Both the position numbers and the translations under genes were made by a program. The notes under the pieces are model-generated. The model had not been told where the DNA came from, did not search any database, and saw only the letters and a list, made by a program, of their open reading frames with translations. Shown in pieces: positions 54,855-64,000 of a stretch of 64,000 nt of DNA; position 1 is the first letter of the stretch; each line of letters starts with the position of its first letter. The stretch is from Haliclona indistincta (lineage: Eukaryota; Porifera; Demospongiae; Haplosclerida; Chalinidae), in contig OZ024786.1 of NCBI GenBank assembly GCA_964017065.1, forward strand, positions 6,260,047-6,324,046, in the 5' to 3' direction.

Positions 54855-56156
54855 TCAACAAAAAGGAAAAAAATGTTTCAATTGTTTTGGATAGCACACG
54901 TCGAAAGTGTAGAATGCTCCAAATAAATTCTTAGTGGCCTCTAGTGCGTTTGACACTGTACAGACGATTGCTCTTTCGACCACAAGCACCATCTGGAAAG
55001 AGCTGTGGTGGAGGACGAGACCTGTGTATGGCCAGTTCATATCAATTGACTTCCACTCGGCATCAATATCCACATCACCCTGTAAGTAACATCAATAATG
55101 AATATAGTTATAAATTCGTCTGACAAACAATTTGTCTTTTAGTGCAGCCCGCTTAGATAGCACTAGAGTGGCTAGCAACTCTAGTTGTTGTAGTTCTCTC
55201 AGCTCATCACCTGTAAACAAATTATTAATAATAAAAATCAATCACAAGCTTCAAGATGCTTACCATGTTCACCTCTGAACAATTTTGACTCAGCGTCATG
55301 ATTTGTTATCAAGGTGTGTATAGCTGAAGAGTACTGCTTCTCTATAGCAGCCAGGCTACTAATCTTTGGCAAGATGGAATGCCACGCATCACAAATCTTC
55401 TCTGTCTCCTTCTCGTACATTTTCATAATTAGCAGCAGTTCTCTCCACAGCTGTAACAAACAAGATTTGATAGTAATGGACGAATTAAGATTAGATGAGT
55501 GTATGTGTACATTTAATTTGTAGCTGTCCTTCTTCGTAGTATATGCAAGCCATGCATGTTATTATTATGGTACTGTGTGCGAATTTATTCACATATTTGT
55601 ACTGCTTAAATTTGGTAATTTTTCCAACATCTCCTCCACACTGGGCTGCTCTATCATCCAATCTTGCCTCCTTGTAAACGTCTCCTTCATTATCAACTTC
55701 ACTCTCTTTCTTTGGGGGACCATTTGATATATCGTCATAACAAGAACCTGCATTTATAATTATTATCTCTTTGAAGGGGAAGTCGATATACCTGACAAAA
55801 CTGCATCTTGACCATCATCCGCAGCAAAATCATCAGTGGCAACATCATCAGTGGCAACATCATCAATTGATCTATTCTCTCGTCTCCGTTTGTTCTTAAA
55901 TTTATTTCTCAATTGCTCCTTCCAAGTTCCCTGCATAATTATTATGAACAAAACCATTTGAAGTTCACCAGGCTGATAAAAAATAATGTTCAATTATCTA
56001 ATTGGAATTATGACCATGCGCACACCATCAAAATGTCAACACCCGCATACAAAATATTTACATCATCAATTTGACAACACTTACAAATCCATTGCCAATA
56101 GTGTCCTTTAGAATGGGGTACCTCTCCACCAATTGCCTGCATACAGATGTGTACTC
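54855..56156 (-). CDS. SAMD3-like protein, C-terminal exons
   Basis: Minus-strand exons with GT-AG borders: 56085-56156 (EYTSVCRQLVERYPILKDTI), 55792-55930 (WKEQLRNKFKNKRR, then an acidic repeat), about 55610-55747, 55264-55450 (LWRELLLIMKMYEKETEKIC), about 55140-55210, and 54855-55079, ending ATKNLFGAFYTFDVCYPK. The YPxL...WKExLRNKFKNxRR block and the final LFGxFYxFxxxYPK block are those of vertebrate SAMD3-like proteins and their many invertebrate relatives. The third exon seems to need a frame change (one frame joins in phase, the other carries QPSVEEMLEKLPNL), so the gene may be damaged. No SAM domain or start seen. Confidence 0.45.
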
Positions 56157-56183
56157 CTAAAAAAACTAGGCACCGAAGGTGCT

Positions 56184-57029
56184 TATGCCTCGGTGGAATG
56201 TTATGCATACATGCCTGTCTGACTAAATACGCTGAACTGAAATACACAAGCAGTAATGAAAGTCTGCTGTTGCTAGTTGAACACTATGTTAGTGACTGAC
56301 AACTTATAAAAACATACACAATAAACCGCAGCCTTTCTGTAAACCAAAGGTGCAGATGCGTCGGTGGAATGCAACAATTTGACATACTGTACACAGCAAC
56401 AAACTGCAGCTGTTGTACCTTTCTGTACAGCAATCACAATGCAGTATAATAGTTATGCAATCAGAAGCCAATCAGTGCTGACCACTAATTCAACTGGGCG
56501 TGTCTATATTGTTCAGGGCACAGCACGTACTACGAGCGAGATAGCTTGCTTACACAATTTCTTTAGACTTACGATGTAACCTATCAGCTTCTAGGCAGTC
56601 AACTGTGGATAGTTTTGTCTACGGAGAACTCCAGATCGCCAGCAACGGCCATCGATCGCGAGGTAAGCAAAGCTATACGCCATAACTCTAGAACGCAGCT
56701 TCATATACAAGTCTGCCGTGCTGTTCTGAAGTAAATGCGAACTCACTAGCTGTAAGGCACCCAGTAATAGACAATTTTGTCGTTACATCAGCAACTAGAT
56801 CGCCAGCCGGCGATCGCGAGGTAAGCAACCACGCTATAACTCACGAACAGAGCCTTATAACCAAAATCCTTACAATTCATTTTCAAGCAAATCTCGACTT
56901 TAGGTTGTGTTGCACGTTTCAGCGCTTAGTTTTCAGCGAGCGACGAGAAATCCTGCCGACAGACAGACAGATACACACATACACAAACGAACTACTGTAT
57001 GCCTCGTGGCTCCGCCCACCGAGGCATAA
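56184..57029. mobile_element. Non-autonomous element with TTATGCCTCGGTGG ends
   Basis: TTATGCCTCGGTGG at 56184 and its complement ending at 57029 define an 846-bp element; TA at each border may be the target duplication. Just inside, ggtgcttatgcctcggtggaatg has a second version at about 56350 (ggtgcagatgcgtcggtggaatg), suggesting a nested or duplicated end. Contains two gatcgcgaggtaagca words (56655 and 56813). Confidence 0.65.
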
Positions 57030-57239
57030 TAAATAATAATCCGATATGAAAACAAAATGGCTAGTACTCTAAAGAGTTCAGACATGCACATAGCAACCAA
57101 TGCTTGTTAAAAATGTGTTTAATTATAGAGAAGAGTGTTGCAAAATTATTAATATTGATAGTGAAAGGAAGAGAAAAAGACAATAATCATTACCAGTCAT
57201 TACCAGAAAGAGGATAGACCATAGAGTTTCAATGTGAGA

Positions 57240-57682
57240 CTAGTCACAATCAGTGTCATAAGTAACGGATTTGATTGCACTGAAATTATCGAAAGAGAGT
57301 GAGAACGGTCTTGCGTTCAGCAAAGCAGATGGAGAAATTGTATTCGATGGCACGATAGTAGAAAGAACTTCTGTATATGCCCTCAGTGTGTAGAGCATAC
57401 CATTAATGTCACGAACATGTAAACGGGCGGTGTACACCAAAGAAGAGACTCTCTGTGTAGTTAAGCAGTATGTACAAGTAAAAATATCTCCGGATTTTGC
57501 TGTGCTTTTCGAAAGCAAGAAAAAATTTCCTCGCACTGATTAACTGCTTGAATAGCAACTCCTGTAAGATTGGTGAGATGTTCTTCTTGACTTTCAATGC
57601 TTATCGTGTCACCAATGTCAGGTATTTCTTCTATACTAGCACCAAAGTTAGGGAGAGATAGTCTGATACATTTTTTACACAA
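57240..57682 (-). CDS. Uncertain minus-strand coding region
   Basis: Open frames overlap here. One reads SLPNFGASIEEIPDIGDTIS towards its start; another, downstream, reads FTCTYCLTTQRVSSLVYTAR and continues to 57240. A splice or frame change would be needed to join them. No domain is recognised. Confidence 0.25.
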
Positions 57683-58094
57683 ATATTAACAAATCTTACA
57701 CATTCAAATAAGTTGATAGACTGCTTCAAAGCTGTGATGAATTGATTTTGCGAGTCGGTGAGCGAAATACAGATTATTGAAGATCTTCATTCGGTTGTTC
57801 GACTTTGCATACTGTGGCTGGGTGCCTGCCTGTTCACATTAAGAGATTGGTTGTTATCACTCAAGCAATCAACGAATACCTCGCCTTCAGAATACTTCAA
57901 CTAATGATGGCGGGTCTGCTCAATGGTGAGATAGTGATGGACGTTGGTCAACAATCCCGCTCCGGTGAGCTTAGATTAGTGTATCCATCAATTGTTAGGG
58001 AGGGTTTCAAGGCTCCAATGACTGTCTGATTCTCCATTTCATAATAGCTCACAGAGCACCAGTACGCTGGCTCACAGTAGGTCACTGGTGAAAA

Positions 58095-58260
58095 GTGAGA
58101 GAGAGGGGAGAGAGACTGGAAGGAGGAGATAGAACAGAACTGGAACCTGAGAAAAAGAACGAAAGAGAGTGTAAGTGTGTGTGTGAATGGGTGAGTGTGT
58201 GAACGTGTGGGTGAGTGAGTGGGTAAGTGAGTGGGTGAATGCGAGTGTGTGAGTGCTTAC
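58095..58260. repeat. GA/GT-rich low complexity
   Basis: gagagaggggagag tracts followed by gtgtgtgaatgggtgagtg repeats. Confidence 0.8.
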
Positions 58261-58790
58261 CTGGTGATGTGATATAGCTACAAGCAGTGTTTGATAGGGT
58301 TCAGGTCTGGTGAATATGGAGGTAAGAAGAGAACAAGAGCCCCAACACTATTTATCAGATGAATTACGTTGTCTATGCAATGGATGGAACAGTTGTCCAT
58401 GACCACAATTGAGTTCGGGTTCACACCATCGAACGGTAAAAGAAGAGGTAAAAGTGATCGCTGTACAAAATCATAAAAACATCACCATTCACTGAGCCTT
58501 CCACAACATAGCAATCTAACAGAGCTGAAGTACTCATGATACCAATGGCAGAATATCTCTTCCCTTTCGATAAGAGTCTGACACAGGTTGCTCGTTTCCC
58601 GCGAATTGAGTAGCCAAACTTCCTTAAAGCATTTATACGATCACACACATCCTGTTTTATCTATAAATAGAAACATCTCACAGCTGTGCATCAAAACTTC
58701 TGCTTGATATCTGGCACGCAATACATCAGAACTCTGTACAGCAACAAATTGGAGCTTTTATCTTGTGAATCCTAACTTCTTCAATGTTCT
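58260..58790 (-). pseudogene. Tc1/mariner-type (DDE_3) transposase relic
   Basis: In the minus direction: QFVAVQSSDVLRARYQAEVL, FIDKTG (first Asp), NALRKFGYSIRGK, YSAIGIMSTSALLDCYVVEG, VVMDNCSIHC (second Asp) and LFLPPYSPDLNPIKHCL. These are the blocks of a DDE_3 transposase. There are frame changes near 58640 and 58480. The third acidic residue, expected just after NPI, is Lys. A stop follows, so it is inactive. Confidence 0.75.
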
Positions 58791-58799
58791 ACATTATGG

Positions 58800-60170
58800 T
58801 CGGGGCAGATACTATAGTTCCTATTATTCTTTGCATTTCCAACTGAACATCTCTTAAATGTATCAACTGGTTATCACCTACTAATCGCACCAAAAGAAAC
58901 ACATGTTGCTATCCCATCATGTTGCTATACCATAACACTGCTATCCCAAGTGTCCATACTGTACCATGGTACCAGTACTAAGACAATAGGATGATGATGA
59001 TACTACTTGTGTGGTGGGAAAGTAAGGAAAATGCTAGCTAATTAGTTCTTCGCAGGACTACATAATATGCCTTCATCTGTTTGAAGCCTTTTTACTTGCT
59101 TGGCTTTTGGGTTCCTGAAAATGCAAATGCAAAATAAAGACCTCTTAGACGATTATGTCTCAAGCTAAAGTACTACTGTATATATAGCAAACAATTAATT
59201 TTGTGCTTGGGCTAATTTATCATTATTAATTTATAGATAGTGACTGATGCGCATGCTCTGTAGCATTTCAGACTGTGAATTATTTTGAAAAAAATCAAAC
59301 ATTGTTTTGATGTAAATAATTATGGATCAGTGATGGTGAAATGTATGTACAGGGAGTATAATTCCAATTAATTTTCACCAAACTAGTACTGTAAGTAGTC
59401 ATCCTGCTCAACTAAATTAGGGGTTTCTTGCTCTTCTTCATTCATGACATCTTCAGCTGACTGAGATTGGAAATAGTGCTGATCTTCCTGTTCAATACGT
59501 GGCTATAAGCCATTCTTTGGAGTTTCCGTAAAAATTTTGTCATGGTTCACACACGTAGTGGCTAGAAGTTTGGCTTTATCGGCTTGTTTTCTTAATTGTA
59601 ATCTTGCAACAGTATTTGGGTAATCCAGGTTTTTTACACAATTCTGTAAAATCTTTAAAATAATAAATAGTATGTATACATCACAATTTACCTTCAGTTT
59701 CAGTTGGTGCTGGAAGAGGCAAATAAAGGAGCTGAAGCTGAACTACACATAGAATGAAAGGAGCTGAAGCAAATTGCATAATCTTAATGCTTACACAGAA
59801 GTAGCAAGATACCTTTGGTCTTGCAATGGCACACTCTATGTCCAAGTAAATTAAAATAAATACTCAGCAGTTTGTCTTACCTTTTTTGGGAGATGGTTCT
59901 TTTTCATCAGGAGATACTTGGTTTTCCTTTCTGCAAATCACAATGCAGTTTATAGTTAAAACTTGCACATAGATTCACCCTCTCACATTTTTATCCGACT
60001 AATTGTTAACTTCAAATGAATAATCTTCCACCTCCTCACTCCTAGCTGGTAATGCAGTTTGTTCATATGATCGATATACCACATTATGGAAAATCCACTT
60101 ATAAACTAGTGTGTAAGGTCTGGTACTTTTTACTGACATACTGACGAAGGTTAGTTTAAATGTGGCCACA
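58800..60170. other. No firm gene
   Basis: Short open stretches only. Possible isolated exons are not distinguishable from background. Confidence 0.3.
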
Positions 60171-60890
60171 CACTCTCTCTCTCTCGACCTGCTTAGTTCC
60201 TTCCTTCCTCTCACCGTCTGTCTAGTTCCCTCCTCTCACTCTCTCCCTATATCCTTCTCTCTCTCACTCACTCACTCCCACTTTCCCTCAGCTGCAGATA
60301 TATATTTTACTTTAGGACGTGTTTAGTTCAATTTCTGGCTCTTAGCACCATCACACCTGATCATCCAGTGAGCTCTTATCTCATTGTGCTTCTCTTATCA
60401 ATCTCTCTCTTTCTCTCCCACTCTCCCTGCCTACTTCCCTCCCCTTTTATCTCCCTCCCTCTCTTCTCTATCTTCCTCCCTCTCTCTTTCTCTCCAGTTT
60501 ACAGCTGCAGATATTATTAGCTTAATTGGGACATGTTTAGTTCAGATTCCTTACCACCGTCCCACAGTAAACACCTGTACCGGATCGTCCAGTGAGCTCT
60601 TATCTCATTATGCTTCTCTTATCAATCTCTCCCTGCATGCCTATACTTCCCACCTCTCTCTCTCTCTCTCTCCCGTTTAAGGCTGCGGACATTAGTTAGC
60701 TAAGGACTTTATAATTCAGTTTCTCTCTTAGGACCATCACGGTGACTCTCTCTCCTGCCTGCTTCCTTTCTTCCCTCTCTCTCTCCCTCCTTCTCGATAC
60801 AACATGACTGTTCTGTTTAATACTGCAATGTATGGGGCGGATGTATGATGAAGAGTTTCATTTACTTACCTCTCTCTCTCTCTCCTTCTT
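60170..60890. repeat. CT-rich tracts
   Basis: Repeated ctctctctc/ccctccctc tracts with two related copies of a segment containing cagctgcagatatta and gtgagctcttatctcatt (near 60290-60410 and 60500-60640), indicating a local duplication. Confidence 0.7.
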
Positions 60891-60940
60891 CTCTTCTGTC
60901 AGCACTGATACCGCATGACTTTCCTCAGTGTGATGTATAA

Positions 60941-61055
60941 CATTTTACAATCATCAGGTGAACAGTTTCTCACCTGATGACATTTTACAATCATCAGGTG
61001 AACAGTTTCTCACCTGATGACATTTTACAATCATCAGGTGAACAGTTTCTCACCT
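60941..61055. repeat. 40-bp tandem repeat x 2.9 with internal hairpin
   Basis: Unit starting cattttacaatcatcaggtg at 60941, 60981 and 61021. Each of the first two units contains catcaggtga...tcacctgatg, a 10-bp inverted repeat around acagtttc. Confidence 0.95.
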
Positions 61056-61494
61056 TTATCTTTTTCTCTCTCTCTTATAGCTGTTCCCGTATGTGACTGA
61101 CGCTCTGCAATCATTATTAAACGTGGACTACTATCATAAAGTTTTTGTTTAAATTCATTTGGTTCTTATTTCTGAGCCGTTTATGATAGCTAATGCGTCA
61201 AATTGAATTATCAGTGCCAGTGGAACATTTTTTAATACATTCAATTTGATTATAATATTAATTTCTTTATAGACTACATCAATCAATCTGTCACTGCTTG
61301 ATAGTATCGTCTAGTCCTGATTTTTGACGGCTAAACGAAGTTTTTTGCCTGCATCTAGGCACTTTTGGTTGCATTTTCTGATCATTTCTGACATAAACTT
61401 GAAGAAGTCTGCCTCACCAAACCTTCGTTATGATGCAATCTGTAAAATGGAGGAATAGCTGTGTAAAACCAAATTTCGTGGTGATGTTTTTTAC

Positions 61495-61859
61495 CTTCCA
61501 AATTCTTCTTGCGTTGCTGATCTAGCTCTTCCTTGGTTACTTTAGCTGAGCATTTTTTATAACATCTGATAGCCACTTCTTCCTCAGTAAAGAGGGCCCC
61601 CATGAGCTGTAGAGCATACTTAGGAGGGTCTTTCCCACCAAGGGTAAGAAGTGGGACACCGGTTGCCTGCAGATTAACAAGAGTGTACAATCCCAACAGA
61701 GTATGACTGAAAAGAGAGAATGCACTCACTGATGTATACTTCTCTGAATCATCCCATCGGCTCTGGCTTGACGTCTCGCCGGCGCTATTCTCTTGCGGGA
61801 GTGTGGTGCCAGGTGCCTGGTTAGGAGTGTGGTGGATCTTCCTGATCATTTCTTCAATA
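61495..61859 (-). CDS. BEN-domain-like two-exon fragment
   Basis: Exon 61729-61859 (Ser/Gln-rich, ending RWDDSEKYTS at a gtgagt donor) joins in phase to exon 61495-61665 (after ctgcag; VPLLTLGGKDPPKYALQLMG, then ALFTEEEVAIRCYKK). The DPPKYALxLMxxLFTEEEVA block resembles the C-terminal half of BEN domains, which bind DNA in chromatin and transposon-derived proteins. Donor gtaaaa at 61494. Further exons on either side were not identified, though 61935-62130 has a possible one. Family call is tentative. Confidence 0.45.
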
Positions 61860-62206
61860 CTAGACAATTTTTAAAAAGTATTAACAAAATTCAGTGCAAG
61901 TGATACTGGTACTGTTTAATCAGAATCGATAGTATCAGTTGATTTTTCTGGCTACTTCGTCCAACCACATCAATGGTTCTCTCATTTGAATCTCTTTGAC
62001 CATCAGTTTCCCAGCCTTCGACAAACGACAAAAGAATTTTGCACATACGGATTTGTTGATTGACAGCCTTGAACCCTTGATTGACTGACTCCGCGAGATT
62101 ATTTGCAAATGTAAGATTATTAAATATATGCAATTACAAGGAAAGGTGACCAAGACAATAACACCTTAAAGCGAGAATTTGCAAAGAGGTCGAACTATGC
62201 CAATAA

Positions 62207-62310
62207 TGACAGATGTAACAAAGACAGGTCACTGTATGTAACAAAGACTGGTCACTGTATGATTTGAATGACAGATGTATGACATGTAACAAAGACAGGT
62301 CACTGTATGA
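62207..62310. repeat. 23-bp direct repeat, 3 copies
   Basis: tgtaacaaagacaggtcactgta occurs at 62214, 62237 (one mismatch) and about 62284. Confidence 0.85.
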
Positions 62311-62319
62311 TTTGCAATT

Positions 62320-63150
62320 TGAGATCATGCATGCATGAGCAGCTAACCACCAGACTTGCTGCTTGAGCCGACCGCGATCGAGCAAGAGCTCCTGTCACCG
62401 ATGTAGCCAGCGTCGATCGCGAGATCAGCCTCCATGGCTCACAGCTGGTAAGAGCGAAGAGCGAGGATGATGGACGCTAGCTGGCCTGCTGGACAGGGAA
62501 TCGATTTGCCGGTCAACTACTACGTGTACTCGCTCTGTAGGCGGAGCTCACAGGCATGCACATTGCGTGGGCGAGCTAAACATTGACATTGTGCCTCTTA
62601 GGCTGAGATGCCTCTTAGCTTCCCACTTCTGAGATCTGCCATCAGATCTCGCGTTCTACTTGCGGCCACGCTGTTAAGACCCCTGCAGTGGCTGATCTGG
62701 TCAACTCCGAGTCCACCGTCACTCTCTGACTGACTAACTAACACATGTTCCTTATTATAATCATTACTCCATCACTATTGCCATTATCACTATTGTAAAC
62801 AATGTGTTGTATAATTTTGTTTCTCTCTCTTACAATTAATTTATATCAACGGTGGTGTGATGTACGTACGTAGGCGCTAGGACAGACCATACTGCACACT
62901 GGATACTGTATAAGGTACCTATAGTTGGATTTGGTGGATAGCCCAATGTACTATCTGTAAGTAAAGACTTACTAGCAATCATGCGAGTGAAAAGTGCTAA
63001 CAAGATTTCCGAGAGGCTGTGTTATCATGCATGATGTCAGAGTCAACTTCAGCACTATTAATTTTTTATGTACTGTGACAGAACATTGAGATTCAAATTG
63101 ATCTAATTCAGCAGTAAAAAATTAATGACAACAAAACTGAAAAAAAGAAA
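62320..63150. other. No gene seen
   Basis: A gatcgcgag-rich stretch near 62370-62430 is similar to words in the 56.2-57.0 kb element. Otherwise AT-rich. Confidence 0.3.
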
Positions 63151-63152
63151 AG

Positions 63153-63990
63153 TTAATATTTAGCTAAACTGTTGTTTAAGCATGACACTGAAATGGGTAG
63201 CTTGGTCTTGTGCGGTATGTTAAATATGAAGTGTTGCATGAAAATTAAAGCCGTAGACAAATATTTGGGATAACTAATGTCAAATGTATAATACGTAGAG
63301 AAAAGTAAAATGTATGAGTCTTTCACTCCTTCCGTGGTATCAAACAACACCTCTCCCTCTACTAGTAACAAGTACTGAAACCCTTCATTGCTCTTCAGTC
63401 TCACAATGAAGGGTGCTGACTGATTCCTTTCCTTTATTATTTCTTGGATATCAGTATCGTCCTGCCAGAGAAAATTGAAGATAAATTTGTAGCAATGAAT
63501 ATTATTGCTTCACTTACAGAGTAGGTGGCCTGAATGCAATGTGTTGATTTGGGGGATAGCGCTGCTACTAGCACTTCAACACAGTGGTAATCCATGACAT
63601 CTACCAAATTTGGAGATAAAAGATGTAGTGATTGCAGTCCATGTTGCATAAATGTTGTAATCATACTACCACTGGATTATGGACATGCCCAATGCTGGTT
63701 TGTGTTAAAATACATTACGACAAAAATAGTTGTGCTCTAAAGTGAGACGGTAATGAGTAAAATGCTTACACGATAATAATGGTACGAAGCACAAATAATT
63801 ATGAACATTATACCTTCACTACATCCCGGATACAGTGCCTTTTCTTCCTCAATAAGAGACAACATCTTCACCTTCCTTGATCCAGTCGTCTTGTAATGAG
63901 TCACCACACTCTCTCTCTCTGCTGCTCCCAATTGGCTGCCATACCAACTTCTTGCCCTTCACCAACTATCCACTTCAGCTCTTGTTTCAA
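63153..63990 (-). CDS. Unknown protein with SAMD3-like C-terminal block, runs off window
   Basis: Minus-strand exons: about 63814-63990 (KMLSLIEEEKALYPGCSEG before a gtataa donor), 63518 to about 63680 (VMDYHCVEVLVAALSPKSTH, ends at a gtaagt donor) and 63153-63461 (after ctggcag). The last two join in phase 0 (ATYS then DDTDIQEIIKERNQ). The last exon has FQYLLLVEGEVLF and LLFSTYYTFDISYPKYL, the same C-terminal block as the gene at 54855 (FQMVLVVERAIV, LFGAFYTFDVCYPK), and ends with an intact tail. A GA repeat near 63920 may disturb the upstream frame. The 5' end lies beyond 64000. Function unknown. Confidence 0.45.
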
Positions 63991-64000
63991 CTAATGTGTA

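Overview
This is eukaryotic (animal) nuclear DNA, AT-rich and dominated by mobile-element debris. GT-AG introns can be read directly. In the best gene (6.5-9.3 kb) all six introns are only 45-59 bp, and there is an intronless POT/PTR-like transporter. Very short introns, many TTAA- and TA-flanked MITEs and this repertoire of recombinases fit a marine invertebrate, most likely a demosponge; the species is inference. There is a 200-base assembly gap at 6301-6500. I found no rRNA, no tRNA and no CRISPR array.

Layout. 0-3.4 kb: a decayed ISL2EU/IS4EU-type DNA transposon with a YqaJ-like exonuclease gene and a DDE transposase gene facing each other, interrupted by a 1.16-kb fold-back element with TA target duplication. 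4.4-6.1 kb: a chimeric reverse-transcriptase fragment (minus strand) and a hAT/ZMYM-type DUF4371 fragment. 6.5-9.3 kb: a seven-exon MULE transposase fused to a C48 (Ulp1-like) protease, followed by an eight-copy minisatellite. 10.5-15.5 kb: an unrecognised multi-exon gene and several broken element genes.

16.7-20.4 kb is the most unusual part. It is a compact, visibly GC-richer run of six intronless genes, one a full-length lambda-exo/YqaJ-type exonuclease and five that I do not recognise. Two neighbours have start codons one base apart, and two others have stop and start two bases apart. After a TTAA-flanked MITE and a 142-bp palindrome comes an intact tyrosine recombinase (21.7-23.3 kb) with its full catalytic set and a 12-bp inverted pair flanking it. 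This may be a recombinase-linked cargo island or an integrated virus-like or plasmid-like element; no hallmark capsid or polymerase gene is recognisable.

25.5-54 kb is a large diverged inverted duplication (arms about 26.8-32.1 and 44.3-51.8 kb, with further matches out to 25.5/54.0 kb) around a spacer of about 12 kb. The spacer holds a 496-bp satellite grown from a TTAA element, a truncated MITE, LINE fragments (one split by a 151-bp hAT MITE with a perfect 8-bp target duplication), a decayed element gene, and the transporter gene with a broken inverted copy of its own 3' end. 52-64 kb holds minus-strand exons: a SAMD3-like protein, a BEN-like exon pair, a second member of the SAMD3-like C-terminal family running off the window, a dead Tc1/mariner-type transposase, and simple repeats.

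Most coding signal is therefore selfish-element machinery. The credible functional genes are the transporter (41.5 kb), the MULE-protease gene, the YR gene, the 16.7-20.4 kb cluster and possibly the spliced minus-strand genes at 54.9-56.2, 61.5-61.9 and 63.2-64.0 kb.
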